From Choricystis sp. odSpoLacu1 (Eukaryota > Chlorophyta > Trebouxiophyceae): 64,000 nt of DNA. The DNA lies in contig OY253649.1 in the NCBI GenBank assembly GCA_958009055.1, positions 1,451,298 to 1,515,297 on the forward strand, given 5' to 3'. Numbering within the stretch: position 1 is the first letter of the stretch; each line of letters opens with the position of its first letter. Made by a program: the position numbers and the translations under genes. Below, piece by piece: positions 1 through 10,437 of the stretch. The notes below the pieces were generated by a model. That model had not been told where the DNA came from. It saw only the letters and a list, made by a program, of their open reading frames with translations, and searched no databases.

Positions 1-825
1 GGGCGGCCATGCGACTACCATCCTGCACATCCGCGGGCAGGGGCGCGCGCGGCGGCGTGGCGGGGGTGTGGGGGGCGGTCGTCGCCGTGCGGCGGCGGCG
101 CGGCACGTGGCGCGGCGTGGCGGGCGCGGGTGGCGCGGGCGTCGTCGTCGCCGTCATCACCGGCGTCTGGGCAGCCGCCAACGCGGCCGCTTCGCGCCGC
201 GTGCGCGCCGGCAGCACGGCCGCGGGCGGCGGCGCGTGTGCTGGCGCCACGCGGCGTGCGCGGTCTCCACCCCCCGCCCCGCCCCGTGCCCGGGCGGCCG
301 CCGCCCCCGTGGCCGCGGGCACCGCCCCCAGCGGCTTGCCGTGGCGCAGGTGGGTCCACCACCGGTTCTTGGCCGCGTTGTCGGTGCGCCCGGGCAGCGA
401 CGCCGCGATAGACGCCCACCGGTTGCCCAGGCGGGCGCGCTCGGCCAGCAGGGTGGCATCTTCGTCGGCCTGAGGGTTGGGGTGGGGTGGGGCGTGTGTG
501 TTTGCGGGGGCGGGGGTGGGGCGGAAAAAACTCGCCAGCGCGCGCGTCGCCGCACCAACGACCCAATCTCACCACCCGTTTTCCCTTCCCCTCTCCCCCA
601 CCCTCCACTCTTCTCTCTCTCTCTCACCGTCCACGGGTCGGTACGGATGCCGGGGGCCAGTTGGTTGATCCAGCGCAGGCGGGCCGACTTGCCGCTGCGC
701 GCGAGCCCCGCGCGTGCGGCGACAGCACTCCACGGCGTGTCCGCCCCGGGCGGCGCCGCGGCCACCGCGGCGCGCAGGGCGGCGTCCTCTTCAAGGGTCC
801 AGCCACCGGCGGCGACGGCGGACAT
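1..825 (-). CDS. R2R3-MYB transcription factor (partial, runs off left edge)
   Basis: Two exons, 825-628 and 469-1 (open at the edge). The intron begins GTGAGAG and ends CAG, phase 0. Exon 1 (66 codons) carries MYB repeat 1, with the helix sequence ending SGKSARLRWINQLAPG. The WT at residues 65-66 opens repeat 2, which continues in exon 2 through NRWASIAASLPGRTDNAAKN and RWWTHLRHG. The GRTDNAAKN(R/H)W core is diagnostic of R2R3-MYB DNA-binding domains, so this is a nuclear sequence-specific transcription factor. Some hydrophobic and Trp positions of repeat 1 are replaced, which is common in algal MYBs. After the repeats the protein is low-complexity Ala/Pro/Arg and no stop is reached before base 1. 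The start codon was chosen because it lies seven residues before the first repeat Trp and no upstream in-frame domain sequence exists. Confidence 0.8.
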
Positions 826-831
826 GGGTGC

Positions 832-855
832 GTGTGTGTGTGTGTGTGTGTGTGT
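832..855. repeat. (GT)n microsatellite upstream of the MYB gene
   Basis: Perfect GT dinucleotide run immediately 5' of the MYB start codon (CA-rich on the sense strand of the gene). CA-rich leaders directly before ATG recur at several genes in this window. The rest of 826-1121 shows pyrimidine-rich sequence and nothing I can name. Confidence 0.9.
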
Positions 856-1121
856 TCGGAAGGTGGGCGAGACGGAAGGTGGGGGACACGAGTGCGTGCG
901 CCTTGTCATCGTTTTCTTGTCCTCGCTCTCTCTTCTTCGTCTTCCGCCCTGCCTCCCCAATCCACCCCTCTTCGCCCAATCATTTCAAGTGCGTCGAGAC
1001 TGCAAAGAAAATGCAGCTTTTCGTAACAAGGGGAAAAAGAGAAAAAACATTCAGTGCGCGCGGGCGTCGAAAACAAACAAAACGTTGTTGTTCACCCCCC
1101 CACCTCTTCCCTAAAGCCGCT

Positions 1122-2738
1122 TCACGCCACCACCATCGGCGTGGGCGCAGCCCCTCCGTCAGCAGCAGCAGCTGGAGGCGGCGGCGGCGGCGGTGGCGGT
1201 GGCGCCGCCGCGTCGCCTCCACCCGCCGCGTCGCCACCACCCTCACCCCCTCCTGCCACCGGCCCCACAAAGGGCGGCGCGTCCAGATCCTTCAGCTCGG
1301 CTTTCACCGCCCGCTCCCGTGCGGCAATGAGGTCCAGCTTGGCCCCCAGCTCGCGCAGCGGGGGCAGGCCTCCGGCTGTCAGCGCGGCTATGCAGGCGAC
1401 CTCTGCCTTCACCTCCCGCTCGCGCGCGGCCAGCATGGCCGCCATCGTGGCCAGGTCGGTCGTGGACGCGACCGGCAGCTTGGCAGTGAAATACGCTGTG
1501 TCAAAGGGGACGACCGCCCGTTCGAAAGTAAAGTCGGCCACCGCGCGCGGCGCACCGCTCTGGGGGCGCCCGCCGCGGCGGCGGTCGCGGTCGCGCGCGC
1601 GCGCAGACGGGCGGGGCGCGCCGCCCCCCCCCAGCCGCGAGGGTTGGCGCGGGGTGGGGCCCGCGCCTGTGGCGGCCGCGCCGGGGGGCAGGGCCAGCGC
1701 CAGGACGTCGATGGGGGGCGCGTCGGACATGCGAAAGTCGATGCCGACCCGCGCGCGCGCCATGCAGAACCACTCAAACTGTTCGTCCGGCGTGTTGAAC
1801 TGGTAGACGATGCAGTGGGCGTCGTCCTCGGGGCGGTAGTCGGTGATGACGCCTTCCGCCCACTCGCGCGGTTCGTCCGGCCAGTGGCGCCACACGCGCC
1901 GCCCGATCAGTGGGTTGACCCCTGGCACACTGGTGGCAGCCGCCATACCGGCACCAGGGGTGCCGCGTGTCGGCCGCCCCCCCGCCCGCAGGCCGCCCGA
2001 CGGCGTGGAGGCCAGGCGGGAGGGGGGCGCGGAGCGCGGCGCGGGCGCGAGCCGTGGCGCCGACGCGCCGCGCGACGCGCCGCCGCGCGCGAGCCCGACG
2101 GGCGGGGACGGTGACGCAGCCCGCTTCTTGGACCCTTTCTTGGAGGGGGCGGTGGCGGGTGCGGCGCGCGAGGAGGCGCCGCCAGGTGGGCCGCGCCCGG
2201 GGCCGGGCGTGCCTCCGAGCGGAGCCCCCGTGCGCGCGGCCTCCCGCACGCGCGTGATGGTGGCGTCTGCCAGCACGCGGTCCAGCAGGGCGACGTGCTG
2301 GTCGTGGCCGATGTCCAGCTCGGCGCGCAGGTCGGTGAGGAGGCGCTCTTTTTGCTGTGGGTGGAGGAAAAGAAAAAGAAACGTCGGTCGGCGTTTTTTG
2401 TTTTTTTGGAGGCGTAGGGTTGGCGCGCTTCCACACACACCACACGCTTGGGCAGCAATATACAATTCTTTTATCGATGGTGGCAGGCGGGGAGGCGGCG
2501 AGGGAGCGCGACCCACACGAACCCAAAACACCATTCGGGGGGCAGGCCGACGAAACGGCGGGAGGCTCTCTCCACCCGCCCCCTCCCTCCCTCCCTCCCT
2601 GCCGCGACCGCTGGCGCGTGTTTCCTCACACACACACACACAACGCACCCAGCTCATCTCGGACGCCGCCACCGCGCGCAGCACGGAGGAGTAGGCGTCC
2701 AGCTGCAGCCGTTTGAGCTGCGCCTTGGTCGCGGACAT
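1122..2738 (-). CDS. EMSY-LIKE protein: ENT domain plus Tudor/Agenet-like domain
   Basis: Two exons, 2738-2649 and 2354-1122 (440 residues, TGA stop). The intron is phase 0 and its acceptor is CAG before CAAAAAGAG. Residues ~6-75 form an ENT domain: LKRLQLDAYSSVLRAVAASE, then, across the intron, KERLLTDLRAELDIGHDQH. After a basic, Ser/Pro-rich linker (~75-175), residues ~178-245 form a Tudor/Agenet-like fold with GRRVWRHWPDE, WAEGVITDY and YQFNTPDEQFEWF. This order is that of plant EMSY-LIKE (EML) chromatin readers, which bind modified histone tails and act in transcription and immunity in plants. The C-terminus is Ala/Pro/Gly-rich with a predicted helical stretch around 340-400. Nuclear location is inferred. 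It is transcribed away from Sec63 with a 266-bp gap. Confidence 0.8.
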   Translation of the reverse strand: MSATKAQLKRLQLDAYSSVLRAVAASEMSWVRCVCVCEETRASGRGREGGREGAGGESLPPFRRPAPRMVFWVRVGRAPSPPPRLPPSIKELYIAAQACGVCGSAPTLRLQKNKKRRPTFLFLFLHPQQKERLLTDLRAELDIGHDQHVALLDRVLADATITRVREAARTGAPLGGTPGPGRGPPGGASSRAAPATAPSKKGSKKRAASPSPPVGLARGGASRGASAPRLAPAPRSAPPSRLASTPSGGLRAGGRPTRGTPGAGMAAATSVPGVNPLIGRRVWRHWPDEPREWAEGVITDYRPEDDAHCIVYQFNTPDEQFEWFCMARARVGIDFRMSDAPPIDVLALALPPGAAATGAGPTPRQPSRLGGGGAPRPSARARDRDRRRGGRPQSGAPRAVADFTFERAVVPFDTAYFTAKLPVASTTDLATMAAMLAAREREVKAEVACIAALTAGGLPPLRELGAKLDLIAARERAVKAELKDLDAPPFVGPVAGGGEGGGDAAGGGDAAAPPPPPPPPPPAAAADGGAAPTPMVVA

Positions 2739-3004
2739 ATCGGAGTGCGTGTGTTTGGTGTGAAGGGTGGGGGGACAAGCACACTGCACACGTGTGCCGG
2801 GTGTGGGTGGGGAGGGGGCAGCGCGGTGAAGACGCGCGCCGCCGCCAGATTTGGGGGCCGAAAGAAAGACGAGCGCGAGAGTGAGCGAAAGAGATTTGCG
2901 TTCACTCTCTTCGCGCGCTTCGCGCTTCCCCCTCCCCGGCGCGCGCACGCCCGCAAAGCACAGACACACACACACGTCCCCCCCCCCCCACACACAAACA
3001 CACC
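2739..3004. promoter_or_regulatory. Divergent promoter region, EML(-)/SEC63(+)
   Basis: A 266-bp gap between two start codons on opposite strands. It is rich in GTGTG/CACAC runs and ends in a poly-C plus CACA leader directly before the SEC63 ATG. I see no TATA box. Shared promoter function is inferred from geometry only. Confidence 0.4.
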
Positions 3005-5449
3005 ATGTCGTCCTCCGACGTCGGCCCCCAGGAGGGCAACACGAGTCTGTTTGCTGTGTTTGCACTGGCGATGTCGTGCCTCGTCCTCCTCCCGTACACG
3101 GTGTCCCGCCTGGCGGCGCTGTCCGCGCCCGATGATGATGAGCGGCCGTGGGAGACGGTGAGTGCGTTGGATGGAGGGGAGCGGGGTGTGGGAGGGCGGG
3201 TGCCTTAGTTTTTCCGCGATGCGGAATCACGCAATGGGCGGGGGTCTGCTTCGATCGCGGCTCTGCCCCGCCCGCCACCACACCGCCACACACCGCAACC
3301 CACGCCTCACACACTCTTCCTCCCCCCACCCCACACCATAGAACAAAACCAAGCCTTCGCGCGGCAAACGCCTCCTCGCCGCGCTCACCTCGCGCAAAGC
3401 GCTCTCCCTGTGGCTCCTGTGGGGCGCCTGGCTCGCGCTCGCCTTCTACGCGTCATCCACGGTCAAGAGCGAGACCCCGTTCGACCCGTGGGACATTCTG
3501 CAGCTGCAGCGGGGGGCGACGGCCGCCGACGCGCGTCGCGCGTACCGCAGGCTGTCGTTGATCTACCACCCGGATAAGAACCCCGACCCGGCTGCGTCTA
3601 AATTCTTTGCGGAGAGCATCACCAAAGCGTACAAAGCGTTGACGGGTGAGTTGGGGATGGGGAGATGTGGTGAGAGAGTCTGGTAATGGGAAAAAACGAG
3701 AGACAAACAAAAACCCACACCCCTTTTCCTTCCCACCCTCTCTCAGACGATGCCGCCCGCGAAAACTACGAAAAGTACGGCCACCCCGACGGTCCCCAAG
3801 GCATGCGCATGAACATCGCCCTGCCCGAGTGGGTGTTTGCCAAGGACGCGCGCGCTGCGCCCTGGCTGCTCGGCGTGTTGATCGTGGGCGGCATTCTGAC
3901 CCCCCTCCTCATCGCCGTCGTCTTCCTGTGGCGCTCCTCCAACGCGGTAGGTCTGGCCGACGTCAGTGGGGAGACGATCGACATCTTTCTGCGGTCCAAG
4001 TGGTGCGTCAAGGAAGCCCACACGGTGCGCGCGATTCAAGACACCCTGGTCATGGCGTTTGAGTTCATCACCCGCCCCTGCCCGAGAGGCCAAGCCAACG
4101 CCATGGTGGCCCTGCAGCGTGACGTGAGCACGTTGCTACGCCCCGATTTGAAGGGAAAAGAAGTGTGGTGGAAACGGCGCGCGTCCATCCTCAAGAGCGA
4201 GTTCATCTTCATCGCCCACACCCACCGTCACTCGCTGCCTGCTGAATTGTCTGATGACGCCGCCTTCCACCTGGCCAAAGCGCCGGTGTTGCTGACCAAA
4301 ATCGTGGAGATTGCGCGGATTCCGCGCGTGTATGGGTGGCCGTACGGGTGGCTGGCCCCCACTCTTGGCGCCATCGAGTATGCGCAGTGCCTGGCGGCCG
4401 CCATCCCGCCCGCCGTGCGTCGCCCTCTGCCCGGCACCAAGGGGTTCTACGACGCCGCCCTGGCGGCGTTGCCGCACCTGGACGCCGACGGCCTCAAAAG
4501 ACTCGCCCGCCGCAAGCTGCGCAACGTGGCCGACGTCGCGTCCCTCCCCCCCTCCGACCGGGCGGCCGCCCTGGCGGATGCAGGGCTGGACGCCTCCCAA
4601 GCCGCCGACGTGGACGCCGCCCTGGCCGCCCTGCCCCGGTTGACGGTGGTGGGCGCGACCGCGGCTGTTGACGGCGCGGACGACGACGCCGTGCGCCCTG
4701 GCGACGTCGTCACCGTGTCCGCCCGCGTCCTGCTGACGCGGGCAGCGCACGGCGGACCTGGAGCCGCGCCACCAGCCGGCAAGGTGGCCGCCTTTGCGCC
4801 GCACGCGCGGCGCCGTGTGACAGAGCGGTGGTGGGTGATTGTCGGCGACGCCGCCACCAACACCTGCTTTGCGGTGTCCCCCATTGACCTGCGGGAAGCT
4901 GAAAAGGCGGCGTTCCACCCCAATGTGCGGGCGGCGTTGGCGCAGGCGGACGGGGATGAAGGGTCGACCGTCGCGCTTGCCGCGGCCGCGGGCGGCGCCA
5001 CCGTTTCGATCACCTTTGACGCGCCCGGCCCCGGCAAATACGATCTGACGCTCCACCTGTTGTGCGACGCGTGGGTGGGCGCGGATGCGGTGGCCCCCGT
5101 CACCCTGCTCGTCTCGGAGGTGACCCGCGCGGAGAGGGAGGGGCGCGCCGCGCCGACCGTGCGTGCTGTGGCAGCGGCCGCAGACGACGACGCGGCGGAG
5201 GGTGATGACGACGCCGACGCCGCCCCCGCCGCCGCCGACGATTCAGACGCGTCCGACTCGGACGACCGCGAGTGGGACTCAGAGGAGAGTGGCACGGAGG
5301 CGTCATCCGACGATGAAGCCGTTGTCGCGGCGCGCGCGCTCGACCGCGCACGCGCGGCCGCGCGCACGGCGGCCGCGCCGGCTGCTGTTGCGCGGCCGGC
5401 GGTGGGGTCGTCCGCGGACAGCGAGATCGAGGCGGCGGCGGATCAGTGA
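3005..5449 (+). CDS. SEC63: Translocation protein Sec63 (ER J-domain protein)
   Basis: Three exons, 3005-3157, 3342-3645 and 3747-5449 (719 residues). Sec63 is the ER-membrane J-protein that partners the Sec61 translocon and recruits lumenal BiP/Hsp70. Visible order: TM1 at ~14-34, TM2 at ~72-89 (LSLWLLWGAWLALAFYAS), a lumenal J domain at ~98-158 with the catalytic HPD in YHPDKNPDP, TM3 at ~191-214 (PWLLGVLIVGGILTPLLIAV), then the large cytosolic Sec63/Brl region. The tail from ~500 is strongly acidic (runs of Asp/Glu/Ser such as DDSDASDSDD), as expected for the Sec62-binding tail. The three-TM topology and the length match the family. Intron 2 is phase 1 and rebuilds the Asp codon of ALTDDAARENY. 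A weakly conserved Ala-rich insertion lies in the Brl region. Confidence 0.92.
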
Positions 5450-5652
5450 AGAAGAGAGAGAGGATGGTGTTTGTGAGGGTGTGGCAAAAAAACGATCGCC
5501 TTGTCTTTTTTCTGTCCGTGTGACCCTGCGTTCTCCCATAGCGCACACGCCCTGTTTTTCAATTATCACGTAGACGGGACTCTGGCTACAGCTATAAAAC
5601 AAGATGTGTTCTGGAGAGAGCGCCCTCTCTCTCTCACAATTCTCTCTCTCGC

Positions 5653-7563
5653 TCACCACCGCCCGCCGTGCCTTCGGTGCCTGTGTGTATTCACAGGCGC
5701 GCCCAGCCCGCCCGCATCATAGTCCGCCCGCCGCATCGGGTCGCGCAGCAGTTCATAGGCTGCCCGCGCTCTGGCAAAGCGGGAGGCGGCTCGCGCTCTG
5801 GCGGCTGTGTCCCCGGGGGGTTGGCGGTCGGGGTGCAGCCGCAGCGCGGCCTCGCGGAACGCGGCGCGCACGGCCTCTGGAGTCGGTGGATCCCCCTCCA
5901 GCGCCAGCCCCAGCGCCCGGTAGTGGCCGTGGTGGTCGCGACGGGTGGCGGGGGCGCTCGCCACACTCCCCATGAACGGGGGCGCGTCCGCCCCCCCAAA
6001 CCGCTCGCGCCGGCGCGACGCGGCCACCGCGTCGGCCGCCACCCGCGCAGCCGCCGCGGCGGCCGCCGCCCTCGCTCGCGCCGCCTCAAGCCGCCGCCGC
6101 CCCGCGTCCCTCCACAGCGCGTCCGCCCAGGCACGGCGGGAGGGGGCGTGCCAGTGCCAGCGGTCGGCGTCCGCCCAGCGGCGCCACTCGGCGGCCTCAT
6201 ACTCTGATGCTGCTGCGCCGTGTGCATCCCCTGTGGGGCCCAGCCCGCCTGCAGCCGCACGTTCGAATGATGCATCCTCAGCCGCCAGGCGGGCGGCTTC
6301 GGAGGCTTCACGCAGGGCGTGGGTGGAGGCACGGGCGGCCAGGCCGCCGGCTGCCGCCGCGAGGAACGACGTCAGCGCCAGGGACGCGGGGTCGGGGGGC
6401 CAGCCGCCCATGGCGGTCGATGCAACCAGCGCCACGCCGCCTGCTCCCGTGGCGCAGGCGGCGCGCACGCGAGCGGGGGAGAGGTGGCGCTCTCCTGCCA
6501 CTGATTCAGCGTCGAGTCCCGATACCAGTGCTTGAAACATGGCAGGCCGGCGCGACCCCGCCGCATCCCGCCTCTCGCCCAGCGCATACGTAAACAGGTA
6601 CGCAGGCAAATACACGACGCGCGCCCGCCGGCGCACGGGGCGCAGGCGCACCTGCACATCCGCGGGGTCGGAAGCGCCGCCGTCTCGGCGCGCGAGGGCG
6701 CGTGCCGCCGACCCCGCCTCCGCGTCGCGCAGGGCGTGCAGGCACAGGCGCCAGGCGACGCCTTGGCGCATGTCGCGGGGGGCCAGGGGCACGTCGGACG
6801 CGCCGCCCGCCCACGCGACGTCTCGCGCGACGCCCACAGCAGCCTCAGCCGCGCGCAGGGCGCGGGCGCGCGCCAACACGCCCGGCACCGCGGCCGCGCG
6901 CACCAGATCGCGGCGCAGTGCGTAGGAGGCGCACACCTGGGTGGCGGCCAGGGTCCACGGGTATTCACGGTACCCGCGCGCGTGCCACTCGGAGGGGGGG
7001 GCGTCCTGGCTCGAGGGCAGGCGCCTGTAGTCGACGTGCAGGCCCACTTCGAACAACCAAAACGGTAGCAACAGGGCACGCACCGCGGGTGGGGGGGGGC
7101 GGCGCGTGGGGGCGGGGGGTGGCTGGTCGTCGGCGAGGGGCGTGCGCGACACGTCCACTGCGCCCGTGAGCAGGCCGCGTGGAGACAGCCAGCCTGCCGC
7201 GTGCCACTGCTCAAACCTGCGTTTGGCGTCCTCCAGGGAGACTTGGAAGGGGACGACGCGGGGTTGGAGCGTGCCTCGGCGAAAGTCTGTGCGGGAGAAA
7301 GGTTGAAAAAGGAATGAGAAAAAAACGTGCTCTCCCCCCCCCCCCCCCCCGCCCAGTCTTTTGCCCGCATCCAAACACCACAACACACACACACACACAC
7401 AACACTGCTCACCCTGCAACCACGTGTTGACGGGCGGCGGCAGCGGCTCGTCGTCGCCGTCGCCGAGCGCGGCCGCGTCGGACGAGACGCGCCGCGCGCG
7501 ATGCACTGTCGCGCGTGCCGCCGCCGCCGCACAGGAGCGGCGGCGGGTCACCGACCTCAGCAT
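5653..7563 (-). CDS. Organelle-targeted protein with C-terminal J domain
   Basis: Two exons, 7563-7413 and 7286-5653 (594 residues, intron phase 1). The N-terminus MLRSVTRRRSCAAAAARATV is Arg/Ala/Ser-rich without acidic residues, typical of a mitochondrial or plastid presequence. The last ~90 residues hold a J domain: HYRALGLALEGDPPTPEAV, then ALRLHPDRQPPG with the HPD tripeptide, ending YELLRDPMRRADYDAGG. The middle contains two hydrophobic patches (LLPFWLFEVGLHVDY; VYLPAYLFTYALGER) and long Ala/Arg helices. I do not recognise the middle. It resembles other plant and algal type C J-proteins that combine a presequence, a unique domain and a terminal J domain. Role inferred: Hsp70 co-chaperone at an organelle membrane. 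The 3' end faces SEC63. Confidence 0.7.
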   Translation of the reverse strand: MLRSVTRRRSCAAAAARATVHRARRVSSDAAALGDGDDEPLPPPVNTWLQGEQCCVCVCVLWCLDAGKRLGGGGGGGEHVFFSFLFQPFSRTDFRRGTLQPRVVPFQVSLEDAKRRFEQWHAAGWLSPRGLLTGAVDVSRTPLADDQPPPAPTRRPPPPAVRALLLPFWLFEVGLHVDYRRLPSSQDAPPSEWHARGYREYPWTLAATQVCASYALRRDLVRAAAVPGVLARARALRAAEAAVGVARDVAWAGGASDVPLAPRDMRQGVAWRLCLHALRDAEAGSAARALARRDGGASDPADVQVRLRPVRRRARVVYLPAYLFTYALGERRDAAGSRRPAMFQALVSGLDAESVAGERHLSPARVRAACATGAGGVALVASTAMGGWPPDPASLALTSFLAAAAGGLAARASTHALREASEAARLAAEDASFERAAAGGLGPTGDAHGAAASEYEAAEWRRWADADRWHWHAPSRRAWADALWRDAGRRRLEAARARAAAAAAAARVAADAVAASRRRERFGGADAPPFMGSVASAPATRRDHHGHYRALGLALEGDPPTPEAVRAAFREAALRLHPDRQPPGDTAARARAASRFARARAAYELLRDPMRRADYDAGGLGAPVNTHRHRRHGGRW

Positions 7564-7709
7564 GGTGTGGTGGAGCGGGGGTGGTGGGGCCGCCGCATGT
7601 GTGTGGGCGAGCGATAAAGCGAACACGTTGTGATGGCAGGAGCGCGCGAAAAAACAAACGCGACCCCCCTCTCTCTGCGCCACCCTGTCCCTCGTGTCTC
7701 GCTCTCACT

Positions 7710-9051
7710 CTACCCACACCCTTCCAACCGCACCGCCTGCGCCTCCGCTCCATCCGCGGCGGCGTGCAGCAGTGCCACGCGGGCGGCGCGGTAGGAGGTG
7801 GCCAGGCGTGCGTGCTCTCGTCGAGACCAGTCGCTGTCGCTGTCGCTGCCTCCGCCATCATTCACCGCCTCGATCAACGCTGCCAACGACCGGCAAGCAG
7901 CCGCCACATCACGCGCTGTGGCCGCCTCATCTGCGGGCGTCATCTCCGTCTCCACGTCATCAGGCGCCACTCGCAGCGCCGCCCCCGCGCGCGGCGGCGC
8001 GACGCACCACACGACACTGGCGCCGTCTGTTTCCAGGGCGGGGTCGCCCCCTGGTTCAGCCAGCACGCGCACGTGGGCCAGGGCTAGCGCGTGGAGACCG
8101 TGCGCCGCGTCGATCACCAGGGCGCGACCGGGGGCGATGCGCGAGATGTCTTCAAAAATCTCGGAGACGGGGCCACCGAGGGGCGGGGCCGGACAGAAGC
8201 CATACCCTCGCACCAAGTCGCGCAGCGGTCGGGCGCCATAGTCCAGGCAGACGGGGGCGAGAGAGGGCAGGGTGGTGGTGGAGACCAGGTCAACAACGGT
8301 GGGCGCCCCGTCGCTGCCAACAACAACAACCAAGCGCAGCACGCAGGCGCCGTGGGCACGGCCACCATGTTGAGCCAAGTCCACGCACGGCAGCAGCACG
8401 CGCTCCAGGGAGGACGCGGTGGTGGACAGGTCGACACCGACCAGCCTCAAGTCCAGCGCGCGGGACCGCACCAGGGCGTGCGCCCACAGAAAGGAGGGCA
8501 GACTGACGGGCGTGTCTGCGCCCTCTCCGAAAAGCGCACCCCACACGCGGGTCACGCGGTCCCGCTCACGACGGATAGCCTGCTCAAAGGGGGGGCACGC
8601 CAGTTGGGTCAGTTCCTTGTCACTGAACAGGGTCACGTCGGTGGCAGCGGGTCCATGCGGGGCTGCCGCCGCAAACGGCTACCCTGGCGGTGCGGGCAGC
8701 AGGGCTGTGTAGGCGTGGCGAGGAGAGGTGGGGCCGCGCGCCGCGTCGGCCAACAACGCAAGACAGCGTCAAGATCGAGGGGTGGGGCACATCCTGGCTG
8801 CACAACACACGCTTCAAGCGATCCAAATCGCCACGCAACAGGGCACGCACACCGGGGCAGCGCAACGCGGAGGTCGGGGTGCAGGCCGCGGACAGCGGCA
8901 CTCGGACGAGAGTCGCCCCCGCATCAACATCAACCGCGGTCACCAGGCCTCGCTCCGCCGACGTGGACGTCGTGTCAGTGAGGGTGACGCAGGCAGCTTC
9001 CCCGCCGGCGGCGGCCAACCAGGCCTGCAGCGCGGTGAAAGGAGACGCCAT
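7710..9051 (-). pseudogene. SET-domain methyltransferase (LSMT/SETD-like), frame disrupted
   Basis: The sequence reads as a Rubisco-LSMT/SETD3-6-type protein N-lysine (or histidine) methyltransferase. An N-terminal part from ATG 9051 includes SAERGLVTAVDVDAGATLVR. A C-terminal part, open from before 8636 to 7710, includes SET motifs LLPCVDLAQHGG (NHS-like position) and CLDYGARPLRDLVRGYGF (the DYG..N..LL..YGF motif). The family-typical connecting block (ALLADAARGPTSPRHAYTAL) is present at ~8750-8690 but lies in the frame of the C-terminal part. A +1 frame change is therefore needed near 8760. An in-frame TAG occurs at 8681-8679 after that block. No convincing intron removes both. It is either a recent pseudogene or carries sequencing errors. 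The NHS motif is altered, so activity would be uncertain even if intact. Confidence 0.55.
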
Positions 9052-9146
9052 GCGTCAAAATTCGACGGGCAAAACTTTTTTTTTTTTTTTTTCCCGTCGT
9101 TTTCAACTCTTTTCCGAAATCACACACCCACACACCACCACCACCA

Positions 9147-10007
9147 TCACGTCTTCCGCATCTTGTTGCCCACCCCACCCGCCGTCCCCACCACCGCCCG
9201 CACGTCGGCCAGGCACACGCCCGCCGCTTCGTCCGTCTCGACCCCGATCTCGTCAAAAAGAGACTTGGGGTTGCGGTCCATGTTCTCCGTGATCGCGTCC
9301 CAGCACTCCTTGAACGCGGCCCGCCTCTTGGCCCACGCGGACACCGCGTCGGCCGCTTTTTTTTGGGCGGCCGCCATGTCGGCCGCGCAGACGCGCGGCG
9401 CGCTGCTGTCGCCGCGCAGGGCGGCCACCCGCTTCTGCAGGTCGGGCAGGGCCGCGTTGGCGGCGGCCAGGCGCTCGCTGACTTCAGCGGGGGACGGGCC
9501 CGCGCTGGCAGCGGCCAGGGCGGCTTTGAGCTTGGCGGCGCGTGCGGCGGCGGCGGTGACCGCGTCCTGCAGCCGGGCTTTCTGGGCGGCCAGGGCCGCC
9601 GCCGCCGCCGGGTCGGGGCCCGCGTCCGTGGACTGGGGTGCCCAGTAGATGCGTGATTTGCCGAATTCCTGTTGTGTGGGGTGTGGGGGAGGGTGGGTGG
9701 GAGGGGGAGCTAGCGGAGCACGACCCCTCCCCTCCGTCCCCTCTCTCATCCTTCTCACCTTGACCGTCAGCTTGCCCGACGCCGCCAGCGAGTCCAGCGA
9801 GCGCGTCACGCCCGTCTTTTTGAGGCCATACTGGGCCAGCATGTCGGCGACGCCCTGGGAGAGGAGGAAGGTGGTGTGGTGCAGGTCGTGCAAATCGTGC
9901 GTCGGGTGGTGTCCGTCGCTCGCCTCTCTCTCTCCCTCTCCCATTCTCACCTGGGCGCCGTACGGGCGGTTGGCCTCCAGCATGAACTGCAGCACGCGGG
10001 CGTCGGC
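9147..10007 (-). CDS. HOP2: Hop2 (PSMC3IP) homologous-pairing protein, 5' exon unresolved
   Basis: Three exons are clear: 10007-9951, 9854-9759 and 9668-9147, all phase 0, ending in TGA. Together they encode ADARVLQFMLEANRPYGAQ, then GVADMLAQYGLKKTGVTRSL, then LAASGKLTVK and EFGKSRIYWAPQ. This is the winged-helix start of Hop2/TBPIP (A...VL.Y....NRPY / LD.LA..GK...K.YGK..IY). A long coiled coil (~75-160) and a C-terminal domain with FKECWDAITENMD follow. Hop2 works with Mnd1 to stimulate Dmc1/Rad51 strand exchange in meiosis, so the lineage is probably capable of meiosis. The start codon must lie in a small upstream exon between about 10010 and 10180. ATG candidates exist (e.g. the one reading MVRRWSAF), but none joins in phase convincingly, so the 5' end is left open. 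Confidence 0.8.
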   Translation of the reverse strand, partial: ADARVLQFMLEANRPYGAQVRMGEGEREASDGHHPTHDLHDLHHTTFLLSQGVADMLAQYGLKKTGVTRSLDSLAASGKLTVKVRRMREGTEGRGRAPLAPPPTHPPPHPTQQEFGKSRIYWAPQSTDAGPDPAAAAALAAQKARLQDAVTAAAARAAKLKAALAAASAGPSPAEVSERLAAANAALPDLQKRVAALRGDSSAPRVCAADMAAAQKKAADAVSAWAKRRAAFKECWDAITENMDRNPKSLFDEIGVETDEAAGVCLADVRAVVGTAGGVGNKMRKT

Positions 10008-10437
10008 CTGGTGGGGTGGGAGGGGTGGGGAGAAAAAAAGCGATTGGCATTTCAATTTTTGGCGGCGCGCGTGCCGCGCCCTCTCCCCTCGTTGGCCCGG
10101 GTTTGCGCCTCGGACGGTGTCTGCGGTGCGTGTGAGTGCGTGTCACACGGAAAGCCGACCAGCGGCGCACCATGGTGGGGGAGTGGGGTGGTGGAAAGGA
10201 CGCGACGCGCGCGCGGGTGTCGTGTGGTGTGTGGGGGGTGTCCGCGCCGTGCGACACGCAGGGGTGTGGGAGAAAGAAGAGGTGGTGCGGTAGGGAGGCA
10301 GCGGTTGGGTGCCGAGGGGTGGGTGTGGTGTGCCGAGGGTTTGGCCCTGCGCGGTGAAGTGTGACGGGCGCTCGCGGTCACGCTCACACTTTGACCGTCC
10401 TCCACACCCACCCACCCCACCAACCCCCATCATTGAC

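Noticed and set aside
8661..8681. 20-nt mini-intron (GTAG...GCAG) to bypass the TAG in the SET gene
   Set aside because: Removing it restores the wrong frame. All other introns here are 57 bp or longer.
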